The notes: generated by a model from the sequence alone, not told the origin. Counted from the stretch's first letter, positions 26,190-36,051 are shown. The stretch is DNA of 64,000 nucleotides from Oceanisphaera sp. IT1-181 (GCF_033807535.1 NZ_CP136856.1:3317001-3381000); one strand, 5' to 3'. Numbers and translations: made by a program.

Positions 26190-28142
26190 ATGAAAGTGTC
26201 TTTGTTTTCTTGGTTGTCTTCACTATTACTGATAGCGCTGGCGCTTATTTTGGCCGCCAGCCTGTATTTAGCCGATCAACGGCTGCGCCAAGGTGAGCAG
26301 GCGAGAGCCGAAGTAGAACAGCTGCGCCGTGTGGCTAACCTTGATTTATACCGCACTATTACCGCCTATTTAACGAGCGGTGATAACAGCCTGTTGACCA
26401 CCGCTGAGCAACAACTCAGCACGCTCAATGCAGTGTTGGCTACCTATCCTAATGCACAAGCGGCACAAGACGCGGTGGCCCATCTTGAGCAACAAATTAG
26501 TCTGGATTTTAGAGCAGCGGGTAAGTTATCCGCGAACAGCCAACAGCTATTACAGCACGCCGAGCAAGAGCTCGCCGATCACTTACGGGCTTTGCTGCGC
26601 TATGCGGATCTTGAGCATGCAGACCTTGCTTACACAAACCTGTCTGCTATCAACCAAGACCAGCGGTTAAGCGAGCAATATCGTAGTCATGCCAGCGCCA
26701 TGTTGGCAGCCCTGCCCAAGCTGATTCATTTACGCCAAGGCTATATAAATAGCCACAGCGAACCCCTTAAAGCGGCGCTCGACTTTCAGCTCAACGAACT
26801 TAATGAGCTGGCCGCCAAGCTTGATGCTCTACCCCTGCGTAATATTTATCTTGCAGCCGACGTCGACGAATTTGCACTACGCAAACCTAAGCCGGTAGAG
26901 GCAGGGGCAGATCCCAAGCGAGAATTATTGAGTCTACTGCGCCGCTACCCCAAAGAGTTGGAGAACACCGGCAATAATCTTGCCCTGCAAAGCCAAGCCG
27001 CCAGTGCGCTTAACACCAGTTTGAGCCACATTGAGCAGGCGTTAGATGGGCTGGTCGCCCAGCAAGAAACCCTGCGCTTAGCCCACTATCAACAATTAAC
27101 GTTCTTGTTGTTTGGCCTGTGTATTACGCTGCTGCTATTTGCCTTGCTCAGCTATGGTTTTCAGCGCCAATTAGTCGTGAAACGACTGCATCAGCTCAGC
27201 GAGGCTTTTGCCCGCTTGCTGCACACCGGCCAGCTTACCCCGCTCGCCGTTACCCACCCCAACAGTGAGCTGGGCCAAATTGCCAATAGCTTTAATGGCT
27301 TGATCAACCAACTGCAACACCAGCAACAGGCAAGAGCCGAGCAACTGCGCCATGTGTCGGCGGCATTAGAGCACATGGTAGAAGAGGTGCTGGATATTCA
27401 ACAGCATACCCAAACCACCGATCACACCATGAGCGGCAGTATACGCATGGTGGACGAGCTTAATAGCTTGGCACAGCAGATGCGCCAAGCCACCGACGAT
27501 ATAGCCCTTACGGCTCGGGATAACCTGCAAGCCATGGGCGTGAGTAAAGAAAAGGTAGAGCAGCTCGTGCACACCGCCAAAGAAAGTCAGCAGGCGGCAG
27601 ATACCGGCCAGCGCGCACTGCGCAGTTTAACCACCTCAGTGGATGATGCGGCGGCCATTATTGGCGTGATCCAGCAAATTGCCGAGCAAACTAATCTATT
27701 GGCACTCAATGCGGCTATTGAGGCGGCGCGAGCCGGCGCCCACGGTCGTGGTTTTGCGGTGGTGGCTGATGAGGTGCGAAAATTATCGGGCAGCACCCAA
27801 GGTTCATTGAGTGAAATCAGCAATATTATGGAGCGATTGCGTCTGTCTAGCGATGAACTTAACCACACCATTAGCAACATGATGCACGCTGCACAAACTC
27901 AGCACGAACAGGCGCAAACCGTGCTGGCGGTCACCGAGCAGGTACGCACTACCTCGCAGGCGACCACGGTCGTGGCCGAACAGGGTGCCGGCCACGCAGA
28001 CAGCCAAGCTGCTGAGCTGAATCGCTTTATGGGTTTAATGGACGAACTGAAACTCCAGTCGGCCCAAGTTTCAGAGCGGGCCGGCCAAGTAGTAGAGCGC
28101 ATTCGCGGCCAAGCCAGCACCATTACCGAGATGCTGCGCTAA
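26190..28142 (+). CDS. Methyl-accepting chemotaxis protein
   Basis: A 650-residue chemoreceptor. TM1 is at about residues 5-27, followed by a large mostly helical periplasmic domain (28-300) rich in Leu and Gln, TM2 at about 302-325, and HAMP at 325-380. A cytoplasmic signalling hairpin has the near-invariant tip EQTNLLALNAAIEAARAGAHGRGFAVVADEVRKLS (about 500-535; shown here in parts by family). No C-terminal CheR-binding pentapeptide is seen. The ligand is unknown. It is followed by the tandem repeat array. Confidence 0.93.
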   Translation: MKVSLFSWLSSLLLIALALILAASLYLADQRLRQGEQARAEVEQLRRVANLDLYRTITAYLTSGDNSLLTTAEQQLSTLNAVLATYPNAQAAQDAVAHLEQQISLDFRAAGKLSANSQQLLQHAEQELADHLRALLRYADLEHADLAYTNLSAINQDQRLSEQYRSHASAMLAALPKLIHLRQGYINSHSEPLKAALDFQLNELNELAAKLDALPLRNIYLAADVDEFALRKPKPVEAGADPKRELLSLLRRYPKELENTGNNLALQSQAASALNTSLSHIEQALDGLVAQQETLRLAHYQQLTFLLFGLCITLLLFALLSYGFQRQLVVKRLHQLSEAFARLLHTGQLTPLAVTHPNSELGQIANSFNGLINQLQHQQQARAEQLRHVSAALEHMVEEVLDIQQHTQTTDHTMSGSIRMVDELNSLAQQMRQATDDIALTARDNLQAMGVSKEKVEQLVHTAKESQQAADTGQRALRSLTTSVDDAAAIIGVIQQIAEQTNLLALNAAIEAARAGAHGRGFAVVADEVRKLSGSTQGSLSEISNIMERLRLSSDELNHTISNMMHAAQTQHEQAQTVLAVTEQVRTTSQATTVVAEQGAGHADSQAAELNRFMGLMDELKLQSAQVSERAGQVVERIRGQASTITEMLR

Positions 28143-28170
28143 AGCCACGACCAAGCCGCGGTATTTATTA

Positions 28171-28737
28171 TTTGGCCGTCTTCCTGATGCACATCAGGAT
28201 CTCGTTTTGCTATTAGTACCTAAGTACGAGATACCGAGGCCGTCATGCCGGGCTAGACCCGGTATCGGTAAGACGGCATAGGGCAGTATTTGATGTTTGG
28301 CCGTCTTCCTGATGCACATCAGGATCTCGTTTTACTGTTAGTACCTAAGTACGAGATACCGAGGCGAGCTCGGTAAGACGGCATAGGGCGGTATTTATTA
28401 TTTGGCCGTCTTCCTGATGCACATCAGGATCTCGCTTTTGCTATTAGTGCCTAAGTGCGAGATACCGAGGCGAGCTCGGTAAGACGGCATAGGGCAGCAT
28501 TTGGTGTTTGGCCGTCTTCCTGATGCACATAAGGATCTCGTTTTTGCTGTTAGTGCCTAAGTGCGAGATACCGAGGCGAGCTCGGTAAGACGGCATAGGG
28601 CAGCATTTGATGTTTGGCCGTCTTCCTGATGCACATCAGGATCTCGCTTTTGATGTTAGTGCCTAAGTGCGAGATACCGAGGCCGTCATGCTGAACTTGA
28701 TTCAGTACCGGCAAGACGGCATAGGGCAGTGTGTGAT
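28171..28737 (+). repeat. Five tandem cloverleaf-like repeat units (105-125 bp)
   Basis: Units start at 28171, 28296, 28401, 28507 and 28613. Each has outer arms GCCGTCTT/AAGACGGC enclosing three hairpins: CCTGATGCACATCAGG, ATCTCGY...RCGAGAT, and ACCGAG/CTCGGT. Units 1 and 5 carry a longer third arm with an extra hairpin (GCCGGG/CCCGGT, GCTGAA/TTCAGT). Paired changes occur in the second hairpin: T-A in units 1-2, C-G in units 3 and 5. It lies between the chemoreceptor and MBL hydrolase genes. A reverse copy occurs at 22600. Confidence 0.92.
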
Positions 28738-28777
28738 TTTTAGCTGGGCGCCGGGCGCTTAGCGCTCGGCGCTGCTG

Positions 28778-29683
28778 TTACAGCTTATTAATAGGTATTT
28801 TCAAAAAGGTATTACCTTGCTCATCCTTGGGCGGCATTTCGCCGGCGCGAATGTTCACCTGAATGGCGGGCAAGATCAGTCGTGGCATGCCTAAGGTGGC
28901 ATCGCGTTTATCACGCATGGCCACAAAGCTTTGCTCATCTATGCCGTCGTGCACATGAATGTTCTCGGCTTTTTGCTTGGCAACGGTAGTGCGGTATTCA
29001 TGCTGGCGATCATCTTTTGGGTAATCGTGACACACGTAAATCTCAGTCTCGGCGGGCAAGGCGAGTAAGCGTTTTATCGACTGATACAACTGCTGGCTGC
29101 TACCACCGGGAAAGTCACAGCGCGCCGTGCCCACGTCTGGCATAAACAAGGTATCACCCACAAACAGCGCCTGTTCATTTACTAAATAAGCTAAATCTGC
29201 AGGTGTATGGCCTGGGCTGTGTAGCACCCGTATCTGTAACTGACCGACGCTAAACTGCTGCTCATCCGCAAACAAGCCATCAAACTGGCTGCCATCGGCG
29301 TTAAATTCTGGCTCTAAGGCAAATACCTCGCGAAAAATGCTTTGTACTTGAGTAATTTGATCGCCAATGCCAATTTTGGCATTAAGCTGATCGCGCAAGA
29401 AAGGCGCGGCCGACAAGTGATCTGCATGAGCATGGGTTTCTAACACCCAATCGATAGTAAGCTTTTGTTCGCGCACAAAATCCAGCTGCTGTTGGGCCAG
29501 CTCAGTGCTGGTGCAGCCTGCAGCATAATCAAAATTTAATACAGAATCGATAATCACCCCGTGGCCGCCGGCTTGGTCGTACACCACATAGCTAAAGGTC
29601 TCGCTGTCTTTTTCTAGAAATGCTTTCACCTTAGGCTTAAGTGCATAGGGTTTAAGAGCTTGGGGTTTAACTGCTTGTGTCAT
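28778..29683 (-). CDS. MBL-fold hydrolase, persulfide dioxygenase-like (Blh/ETHE1 group)
   Basis: A 301-residue metallo-beta-lactamase-fold protein. The ATG at 29683 follows GAGGGA; the frame opens at 29725. The metal motif THAHADH, HSPGHTPAD, a distal VGDTLFMPDVGTARCDFPGG and YVCHDYPKDDR resemble ETHE1/Blh-type proteins that oxidise glutathione persulfide or act on related thiols. The N-terminus has a short KPQALKPYALKPK repeat. A sulfur role fits the family and the rhodanese module elsewhere in the window, but they are not adjacent. Confidence 0.85.
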   Translation of the reverse strand: MTQAVKPQALKPYALKPKVKAFLEKDSETFSYVVYDQAGGHGVIIDSVLNFDYAAGCTSTELAQQQLDFVREQKLTIDWVLETHAHADHLSAAPFLRDQLNAKIGIGDQITQVQSIFREVFALEPEFNADGSQFDGLFADEQQFSVGQLQIRVLHSPGHTPADLAYLVNEQALFVGDTLFMPDVGTARCDFPGGSSQQLYQSIKRLLALPAETEIYVCHDYPKDDRQHEYRTTVAKQKAENIHVHDGIDEQSFVAMRDKRDATLGMPRLILPAIQVNIRAGEMPPKDEQGNTFLKIPINKL

Positions 29684-29784
29684 GATGTTCCCTCTCCGTC
29701 TCTGCAATCCAGTGTCAACAATCAAATATTAGCATGATCTAAATTAAAGAATAGTGACAGCTGGAAGCGGGAAACTAAAAGTTA

Positions 29785-30087
29785 CCTGATTTCCCACAAA
29801 GCTCAGCCATGTTTAGAGAACTCAGCACTAATTAATTCAATAGGTTACAGGGGTCTTCCCGTCTCATCCCTTGTAGGTGCCCGTCTCTTCGGCGAAGAGG
29901 ACTTCGGCGCGGTTTTGGTTTTATTTCTAAACCTCACAAACAGCCAGCGGAGCTGGCCAGCCGAAGTCCTCTTTATTAAAGAGACGGGCTGCTACAAGTG
30001 CCAGACCCTTGGCCTTGGAGCCAACCGGGCAGTGAGAAAAAAAACCGAAACATTAGGCATAATGGCTGAGGTTCATACGTAATCAGG
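29785..30087. mobile_element. MITE copy A (303 bp, 8-bp TSD)
   Basis: Ends are CCTGATT...CTCAGCCAT and ATGGCTGAG...AATCAGG. It is flanked on both sides by AAAAGTTA (29777-29784 and 30088-30095), a perfect 8-bp target duplication. It has no coding capacity. The interior holds a second palindrome with arms TTGTAGG...GACTTCGGC and GCCGAAGTC...CTACAAG. Confidence 0.88.
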
Positions 30088-30098
30088 AAAAGTTAAAA

Positions 30099-30125
30099 CA
30101 AAAATGCCGAAGCTAGGCTTCGGCA
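30099..30125 (-). terminator. Intrinsic terminator of dps gene
   Basis: The stem TGCCGAAGC / GCTTCGGCA is followed, in the leftward direction, by a T run (A run on plus strand). It lies about 30 bp after the dps stop. Confidence 0.8.
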
Positions 30126-30154
30126 ATGGTTAGGTTCTTAATCAAATTAGCGCG

Positions 30155-30640
30155 TTACTTTTTGCGGGGTGCGTTCGCGCCAATAAACCAGGCGTCTTTG
30201 TCGATAATGCGGCTGGCTTCGGTAAACAAGTCTGCTGTGTCTTCGTCACCCGCATCGCCGGCGGTATTAATTGCCTCGCGCAGAGTTTCGGCTACTTTTT
30301 TATAGCGATCGGTGAGCGCCCTAACATGTTCATCCACTGCGGTAATACCGGTGGGATAAGGTTTTAGTACCGTGTCTTTAGCAACGCGAGCCACTAGGCC
30401 GTTGGGCTCCCCTCCTAAAATCACCACTCGTTCGGCAATGCTATCCGAGACTTCGAGAATACGTGCTGTGGTTTCATCTAGCAGTTGATGCACGCCAATA
30501 AAGCCCGCACCTTGTAAGTTCCAATGACACTGCTTACCGGACAAAGTTAAGTCGATAACGTTGGCCAAGTTAGCATTGAGTAGTTCGATCATTTTCTTGG
30601 CAGTGTTATCGTCCAGTCCGCTTGCGTAACGTTCTCTCAT
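30155..30640 (-). CDS. dps: Dps-family DNA-binding/ferritin-like protein
   Basis: A 161-residue dodecameric mini-ferritin that oxidises iron with peroxide and protects DNA. Family markers: KQCHWNLQGAGFIGVHQLLDE holds the ferroxidase His/Asp/Glu residues, and DSIAERVVILGGEP follows. The N-terminus MRERYASGLDDNTAKK is shorter and less basic than E. coli Dps, so DNA binding may rest on the C-terminal PRKK tail. Its own terminator lies at 30099. Likely OxyR- or stress-controlled, but no site was identified. Confidence 0.92.
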   Translation of the reverse strand: MRERYASGLDDNTAKKMIELLNANLANVIDLTLSGKQCHWNLQGAGFIGVHQLLDETTARILEVSDSIAERVVILGGEPNGLVARVAKDTVLKPYPTGITAVDEHVRALTDRYKKVAETLREAINTAGDAGDEDTADLFTEASRIIDKDAWFIGANAPRKK

Positions 30641-30886
30641 TTTTACACTCCGTATTGAATAGTAGTGAATAACTTGATGTCGTTTGCTGCTCTACCTTTA
30701 CTTAAACTGTAAGCCTTAAACTCTGATCGTTGACTCGTTACATGACTTATTTTGCACACATTTATACTAGCAGCTTAAAAACGCCTGTTAACCCCTAGCA
30801 AGAAAATTGTGTGAACCTTCTGTCAGACTCGGCCGCAGCCTTGTCCCTAGGTTTCACCTCACGCCTTTCGCCTCACCCTTCACGAC

Positions 30887-31657
30887 TTACAGCGCCTGCT
30901 TCACATATAAATCGAAACGATTATTTTTGGTTTCTATTTGTGCCGAGGGCGGCACTTCATTTAAGAAGCCCGCATAGCTGGGCCGCTTTACCACGACTCG
31001 GGCGCGCGCCAGCTGCAAAGCTTGTGGCAGCAAGGCATCTGCGTCTAAGTCTGGCCCCACCAGTGAGTGAAACACGCGCATTTCTTTTTTCACCAAGGCG
31101 GCTTTTTTCTTGTGCGGAAACATAGGATCTAAATAGACCACATCTATGTCTTCACCGGTCAGTTCACTAATATCTGCCAAACTGATGCCGAGCGGTAATA
31201 GCTGCATGCGCTCACTCACCCAGTCACCAATTTCGGCATCAAGGGCGGCGCGGCGCAAACCATCGGCCAAAAGCGCGTGCACCACCGGATGGCGTTCACA
31301 CAACCATACTTTGCAACCCAGAGAGGCCAACACAAAAGCATCTCGGCCTAAGCCTGCCGTGCCATCCACCACCGTCGGATTATGGGCTTTTTTTAAGCCC
31401 ACCGCTTTGGCAATCGATTGCCCGCGACCACCACCAAATTTGCGCCTATGGGCCGCTGCACCTTCGGCTAAGTCCACAAATACGCCGCCTAATTTTGGCT
31501 CATCGAGCTTTTGCAGCTCAAGGCGGCCTTGGGTTAACACCAAGGCAAAGGGGGCGATAGCGCTGACGCCCGCCAGCGCCTCAGTGAGCCGCTCGGCCTC
31601 GGCGCTTAAAGCGTCATCTTCTAAAACAATCTGCAGTGGGATCAAAGGTGCTGTCAT
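30887..31657 (-). CDS. rsmJ: 16S rRNA (guanine(1516)-N2)-methyltransferase
   Basis: RsmJ methylates G1516 of 16S rRNA. The product is 256 residues from ATG 31657 (an upstream in-frame ATG at 31669 has no ribosome site). FGGGRGQSIAKAVGLK, the AdoMet motif VVDGTAGLGRDAFVLASLG, and YLDPMFPHKKKAALVKKEMR are diagnostic. It is directly downstream of prlC, as in E. coli, with gor divergent next to them. Confidence 0.95.
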   Translation of the reverse strand: MTAPLIPLQIVLEDDALSAEAERLTEALAGVSAIAPFALVLTQGRLELQKLDEPKLGGVFVDLAEGAAAHRRKFGGGRGQSIAKAVGLKKAHNPTVVDGTAGLGRDAFVLASLGCKVWLCERHPVVHALLADGLRRAALDAEIGDWVSERMQLLPLGISLADISELTGEDIDVVYLDPMFPHKKKAALVKKEMRVFHSLVGPDLDADALLPQALQLARARVVVKRPSYAGFLNEVPPSAQIETKNNRFDLYVKQAL

Positions 31658-31738
31658 TAGCCTTACCATTAAAAACGGCTGGCACTGGGCCAGCCGTAAG
31701 CTGTGTTACATATTAATATGTAAAATCAAATCGGCCTG

Positions 31739-33781
31739 TTAAGCCGTTATGCCAGAGTGACGCAATAAGGCATCAATTTTTGGCTCGCGGCCGCGGAACT
31801 GCTTAAACAACTCCATCGGCTCTTTAGATCCGCCCTGCTCTAAAATGGCGTGCAAGAAATCACGGCCCGTTTTAGCGCAGAAGATGCCTTCTTCTTCAAA
31901 GCGCGAGAAAGCATCGCTGGACAATACTTCGGCCCACTTATAGCTGTAATAACCTGCCGCGTAACCACCAGCAAAAATATGGGCAAAGCCATGCTGAAAA
32001 CGGTTAAAGCTTGGCGGCGGCAACACGGCCACGGACTTGCGCACTTCGTCCAAAATCGCCTGCACTTGGCCGGGCTTGGCACCGTCTGCACTCATGTGCA
32101 GCTTAAAGTCGAACAAGGCGAACTCTAACTGGCGCAACATCATGAGCGCCGAATGGTAGTTACGGCCCGCCAACATACGCTCTAGCAAGTCTGCCGGCAG
32201 CGGCTCACCGGTTTCATAATGGCCGGAGATAAAGGCCAAGGCCTCTGGCTGCCAGCACCAGTTTTCTAAGAACTGGCTCGGCAACTCAACGGCATCCCAC
32301 GGCACGCCATTAATACCGGCCACGCCCGCCACTTCGACTTTGGTCAACATATGGTGAATACCATGACCAAACTCGTGGAACAGGGTTTCTACTTCGCCAT
32401 GGGTAAACAGCGCCGGCTTATCGCCCACTGGGCCGTTAAAGTTACAAGTCAGGTAGGCCACCGGCTTTTGCAGGCTGCCATCTTCACGATAACGGCGACC
32501 CATGCAGTCGTCCATCCAAGCGCCGCCCCGCTTATTGGCGCGGGCATATAAGTCTAAGTAGAAACTGCCGCGCAGTTCGCCATCTTCGCCGCAAATATCG
32601 AAGAAGCGTACATCCGGGTGCCACACTTCTACGCCAAAGCGCTCGGTGACTTTCACGCCAAATAAACGTTTTACGGTTTCAAACAGGCCATGAATAACCT
32701 TGTTGGCCGGGAAGTACGGACGCAGCTCTTCATCAGAAATGGTGTATTTATGTTGTTTAAGTTTTTCGCCGTAATAAGTCACGTCCCAAGCATTCAGCTT
32801 ATCTATGCCGTGATGCTCGCGGGCAAACTCGGTTAGCTCCGCTAAATCCGCCTGACCTTGCGGGTAAGAACGCGCGGCCAGTTGGTCTAAAAAGTCCAAC
32901 ACCTGTTGCTCGCTCTCGGCCATTTTGGTGGACAGCGATAATTGCGCGTAGTTTTCAAAACCCAGCAGCTCGGCTAATTCGTGCTTCAGCGCCAGCGTTT
33001 CTTCAATCACTTGGGTGTTATCAAACTCACCCGCATTTGGGCCTTGGTCTGAGGCACGGGTACTGTAAGCGCGATATAGCTCTTCACGCAAACTGGCATC
33101 GTCTGCATACATCATCACCGGCAGATAAGACGGAATATCCAGCGTAAACAGCCAGCCATCCAGCTCACGGGCTTCGGCTTGTGCCTTGGCAGCGGCTTGA
33201 GCCGACTCGGGCAAACCGGCCAACTGAGCGGCATCGGTAATCTGTTTGGTCCACGCTTGAGTGGCGTCTAACACTTGGTTAGAAAAACGCGAGCCTAAGT
33301 CAGACAAGCGAGATTTTATCTCACCAAAGCGCTGCTTTTGTGCCGACTCTAAGGCAATGCCCGATAAGCGAAAGTCACGCAGCGTGTTATTCACTTCTTT
33401 TTGCTGGGCCAAGCTTAATTTTTTAAAGTTATCGCGTTTGGCAAGGCTTTGGTACGCCTCAAACAAGCCTTGGTGTTGGCCCATCCAGGTGCTGTATTCC
33501 GATAACAAGGGCAAGCACTCTTCATAGGCAACGCGCAGTTCATCACTGTTTAACACGCTGTTTAAATGACTGGCCGGTGACCAAATGCGCGACAAGCGAT
33601 CGCCCACTTCTTCTAATGGCGCGACTAGGTTATCCCAAGTGAAATTTTCATCATGCGCTAACACAGTTTCTACGCGCTTTTTGCAGTCGACAATAGCGTG
33701 CTCTAGCGCGGGCTTGATGTGCTCTGGCTTGATCTGGCTGAACGGCGGTAAGCCATCCATGGTCAGTAGCGGATTAGTCAT
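31739..33781 (-). CDS. prlC: Oligopeptidase A
   Basis: A cytoplasmic M3 zinc metallopeptidase that degrades signal peptides and other oligopeptides. 680 residues from ATG 33781, which follows AGAGG; the frame opens at 33826. The start MTNPLLTMDGLPPF matches E. coli PrlC (680 residues). The zinc site FHEFGHGIHHML, then PWDAVELPSQFLENWCW and FAGGYAAGYYSYKWAEVLS, are intact. Co-transcribed with rsmJ (82 bp downstream). Confidence 0.96.
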   Translation of the reverse strand: MTNPLLTMDGLPPFSQIKPEHIKPALEHAIVDCKKRVETVLAHDENFTWDNLVAPLEEVGDRLSRIWSPASHLNSVLNSDELRVAYEECLPLLSEYSTWMGQHQGLFEAYQSLAKRDNFKKLSLAQQKEVNNTLRDFRLSGIALESAQKQRFGEIKSRLSDLGSRFSNQVLDATQAWTKQITDAAQLAGLPESAQAAAKAQAEARELDGWLFTLDIPSYLPVMMYADDASLREELYRAYSTRASDQGPNAGEFDNTQVIEETLALKHELAELLGFENYAQLSLSTKMAESEQQVLDFLDQLAARSYPQGQADLAELTEFAREHHGIDKLNAWDVTYYGEKLKQHKYTISDEELRPYFPANKVIHGLFETVKRLFGVKVTERFGVEVWHPDVRFFDICGEDGELRGSFYLDLYARANKRGGAWMDDCMGRRYREDGSLQKPVAYLTCNFNGPVGDKPALFTHGEVETLFHEFGHGIHHMLTKVEVAGVAGINGVPWDAVELPSQFLENWCWQPEALAFISGHYETGEPLPADLLERMLAGRNYHSALMMLRQLEFALFDFKLHMSADGAKPGQVQAILDEVRKSVAVLPPPSFNRFQHGFAHIFAGGYAAGYYSYKWAEVLSSDAFSRFEEEGIFCAKTGRDFLHAILEQGGSKEPMELFKQFRGREPKIDALLRHSGITA

Positions 33782-34021
33782 TTGGGTACCTCTTGGTGTT
33801 TTGGCCATCGACTTGCTTAAAAGCAATCGAGGAATACCTCTAAGATGGTGATGCTGAGACCAATGTTCAAGCTTTTACTGGCCATAAAGGCTAAATTTCG
33901 CCGATAACGCTCAGATAGTGAGCATATTATTAGGCAAGTCTTAGTGTACAATCGGTGATGGCTTAGGCTGGTTCTCATTCTTGCCTCAGGTTTTCTTATC
34001 TTCTCTGTTAGGAGCATATAC

Positions 34022-35374
34022 ATGGCACAGCATTTTGATTACATCGCCATCGGTGGCGGTAGCGGCGGCATCGCCTCAGCAAACCGCGCCGCCATGCACG
34101 GTAAAAAAGTAGCCTTAATTGAAGCCAAAGACTTAGGCGGCACTTGCGTAAACGTGGGTTGCGTACCGAAAAAAGTCATGTGGTATGGCGCCCAAGTCGC
34201 CGATGCCATTAAGTTATATGCCAAGGATTATGGCTTTGAAATCGATCTTAAAGGCCACAGCTGGACCAAGCTGGTTGAAAGCCGCCAAGCCTATATTGGC
34301 CGTATTCATGACTCTTACGACCGCGTATTAGGCAATAACAAGATCACCGTGATCAAAGGCTTCGCCAGCTTTAAAGATGCCAACACAGTGGTCGTCAACG
34401 GTGAAGAATACACTGCCGATCACATTACTATCGCCACCGGTGGCGAGCCGGTTATCCCACAGATCCCGGGTGCCGAGCACGGCATTAACTCGGACGGTTT
34501 CTTTGCGCTAACCGAACAGCCAAAGCGCGTTGCGGTAGTGGGCGCCGGTTATATTGCGGTAGAGCTGGCCGGTGTAATGAATGCGCTGGGTTCAGAAACT
34601 CATTTATTAGTGCGCAAACACGCACCGCTGCGCGAGTTCGACCCCATTTTGGTTGAGACCTTGGTCGAAGCCATGGCCACCGAAGGTCCGAAACTGCACA
34701 CGCAATCGACACCTAAAAGCGTTGAAAAGAATAGCGATGGCAGCTTAACGCTGCACTTAGAAAACGGCGAACGCATCACCGTTGATTGCCTGATCTGGGC
34801 CATTGGCCGTCGCCCGCTGACTGCTCAGCTGAACTTAGCCGCCGCTGGCGTAGAAACCGATGAGCGTGGCTACATCAAGGTCGATGAATATCAAAACACC
34901 AGCGCCAAAGGCGTGTACGCGGTGGGCGATAACATCGGTTATGTAGAGCTGACGCCGGTAGCCGTTAAGGCGGGTCGTTTATTGTCTGAGCGTTTATTCA
35001 ATGGCCAAACCAAGGCCAAAATGGACTACAGCTTGATCCCAACCGTGGTATTTAGTCACCCGCCCATTGGCACGCTGGGTTTAACTGAGCCAGAAGCTAA
35101 AAAGCAATATGGCGACGACCAAGTGAAGGTTTACACCTCTACCTTTACCTCCATGTACACCGCCGTTACTGCGCACCGCCAGCCTTGTAAGATGAAGTTG
35201 GTCTGTGTGGGCGATAACGAAAAAGTAGTAGGCGTGCACGGCATCGGTTTTGGTATGGACGAAATCCTGCAAGGCTTCGCGGTCGCCGTGAAAATGGGCG
35301 CCACCAAAGAAGACTTCGACGCCTGTGTAGCGATACATCCTACGGGCGCTGAGGAATTCGTGACCATGCGCTAA
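34022..35374 (+). CDS. gor: Glutathione-disulfide reductase
   Basis: NADPH-dependent reduction of GSSG to GSH. 450 residues, the E. coli length. FAD motif AIGGGSGGIASANRAA is at residues 9-24. The redox pair C42/C47 is in GGTCVNVGCVPKK. NADPH motif VVGAGYIAVELAGV precedes LVRKHAPLREFD. The C-terminal catalytic HPTGAEEF supplies the active-site His. Divergent from prlC-rsmJ, a conserved neighbourhood. Confidence 0.97.
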   Translation: MAQHFDYIAIGGGSGGIASANRAAMHGKKVALIEAKDLGGTCVNVGCVPKKVMWYGAQVADAIKLYAKDYGFEIDLKGHSWTKLVESRQAYIGRIHDSYDRVLGNNKITVIKGFASFKDANTVVVNGEEYTADHITIATGGEPVIPQIPGAEHGINSDGFFALTEQPKRVAVVGAGYIAVELAGVMNALGSETHLLVRKHAPLREFDPILVETLVEAMATEGPKLHTQSTPKSVEKNSDGSLTLHLENGERITVDCLIWAIGRRPLTAQLNLAAAGVETDERGYIKVDEYQNTSAKGVYAVGDNIGYVELTPVAVKAGRLLSERLFNGQTKAKMDYSLIPTVVFSHPPIGTLGLTEPEAKKQYGDDQVKVYTSTFTSMYTAVTAHRQPCKMKLVCVGDNEKVVGVHGIGFGMDEILQGFAVAVKMGATKEDFDACVAIHPTGAEEFVTMR

Positions 35375-35399
35375 GTCGTTAACAAGTAACGAGTTATAG

Positions 35400-35430
35400 C
35401 AAAAGGCCGAGCAATAGCTCGGCCTTTTTG
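35400..35430 (+). terminator. Intrinsic terminator after gor
   Basis: The stem AAAGGCCGAGC / GCTCGGCCTTT is followed by T residues. It is one member of a recurring terminator cassette seen at several places in this window. Confidence 0.88.
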
Positions 35431-35448
35431 TTGGTACACTAGTGCGGC

Positions 35449-35805
35449 TTAGCGCACTACTTTCCACTCGCCTGCTTTGTTTTTCTTAAAGCTAAATTCT
35501 TGCATATTGGTTTGTTGCATACCCATCACGGTAATAGTGGCTTCAACGGTACAGTTGTAAATATCGTTGGCTGCCTCTTCACAGCCTTGAGGCGTAATAT
35601 TGTCAATTTTTGGCATCATGCCATCCATAGCGCCATCAAGGCCGACCCCTTTTAGGCCACCGGTAACTTGATCCATATCGCTTTGGATCTGCTCTTCCAG
35701 CGCCTTGCGCACTTCTGCATCTGAAGGCGCGCCACCGCACGCGGTCAGCACCGCCGCCAAACCAAAAACTAATCCGAGTTTGGTCACGCTTTTAACTGCT
35801 TTCAT
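35449..35805 (-). CDS. Hypothetical lipoprotein
   Basis: A 118-residue protein with a type II signal peptide; the lipobox LTAC ends at Cys23. The mature part has a helix (DAEVRKALEEQIQSDMDQV) then two Cys (GCEEAANDIYNCTV) that could form a disulfide, and a short C-terminal beta segment EFSFKKNKAGEWKVV. It resembles small DUF-type envelope lipoproteins, but no named family is recognised. Shares the bidirectional hairpin at 35400 with gor. Confidence 0.85.
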   Translation of the reverse strand: MKAVKSVTKLGLVFGLAAVLTACGGAPSDAEVRKALEEQIQSDMDQVTGGLKGVGLDGAMDGMMPKIDNITPQGCEEAANDIYNCTVEATITVMGMQQTNMQEFSFKKNKAGEWKVVR

Positions 35806-36051
35806 AATTATCCCTATATAGGCGCTTAAGCGTCCTGATGAAATCCATTAAACAACCAGCAAAAATATCGGTGTGTCATGGTATTGAGCAAAGGCAAAGA
35901 GCATAGGCACTTCATCACATGCATTCAACAGTTTGCCGCTCACGCAAGCGGCCGAGCACCCTGAACCTTGAGTCTTTAAGAATTTGCGCGCCATAGCGTT
36001 ATTCACGCTCTATTCTCAGGCACAATAGGATTATTACCGCAATTCTTTGGA

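Noticed and set aside
28171..28737. CRISPR array
   Set aside because: Repeats are 105-125 bp and contiguous, with no unique spacers of uniform length and no cas genes.
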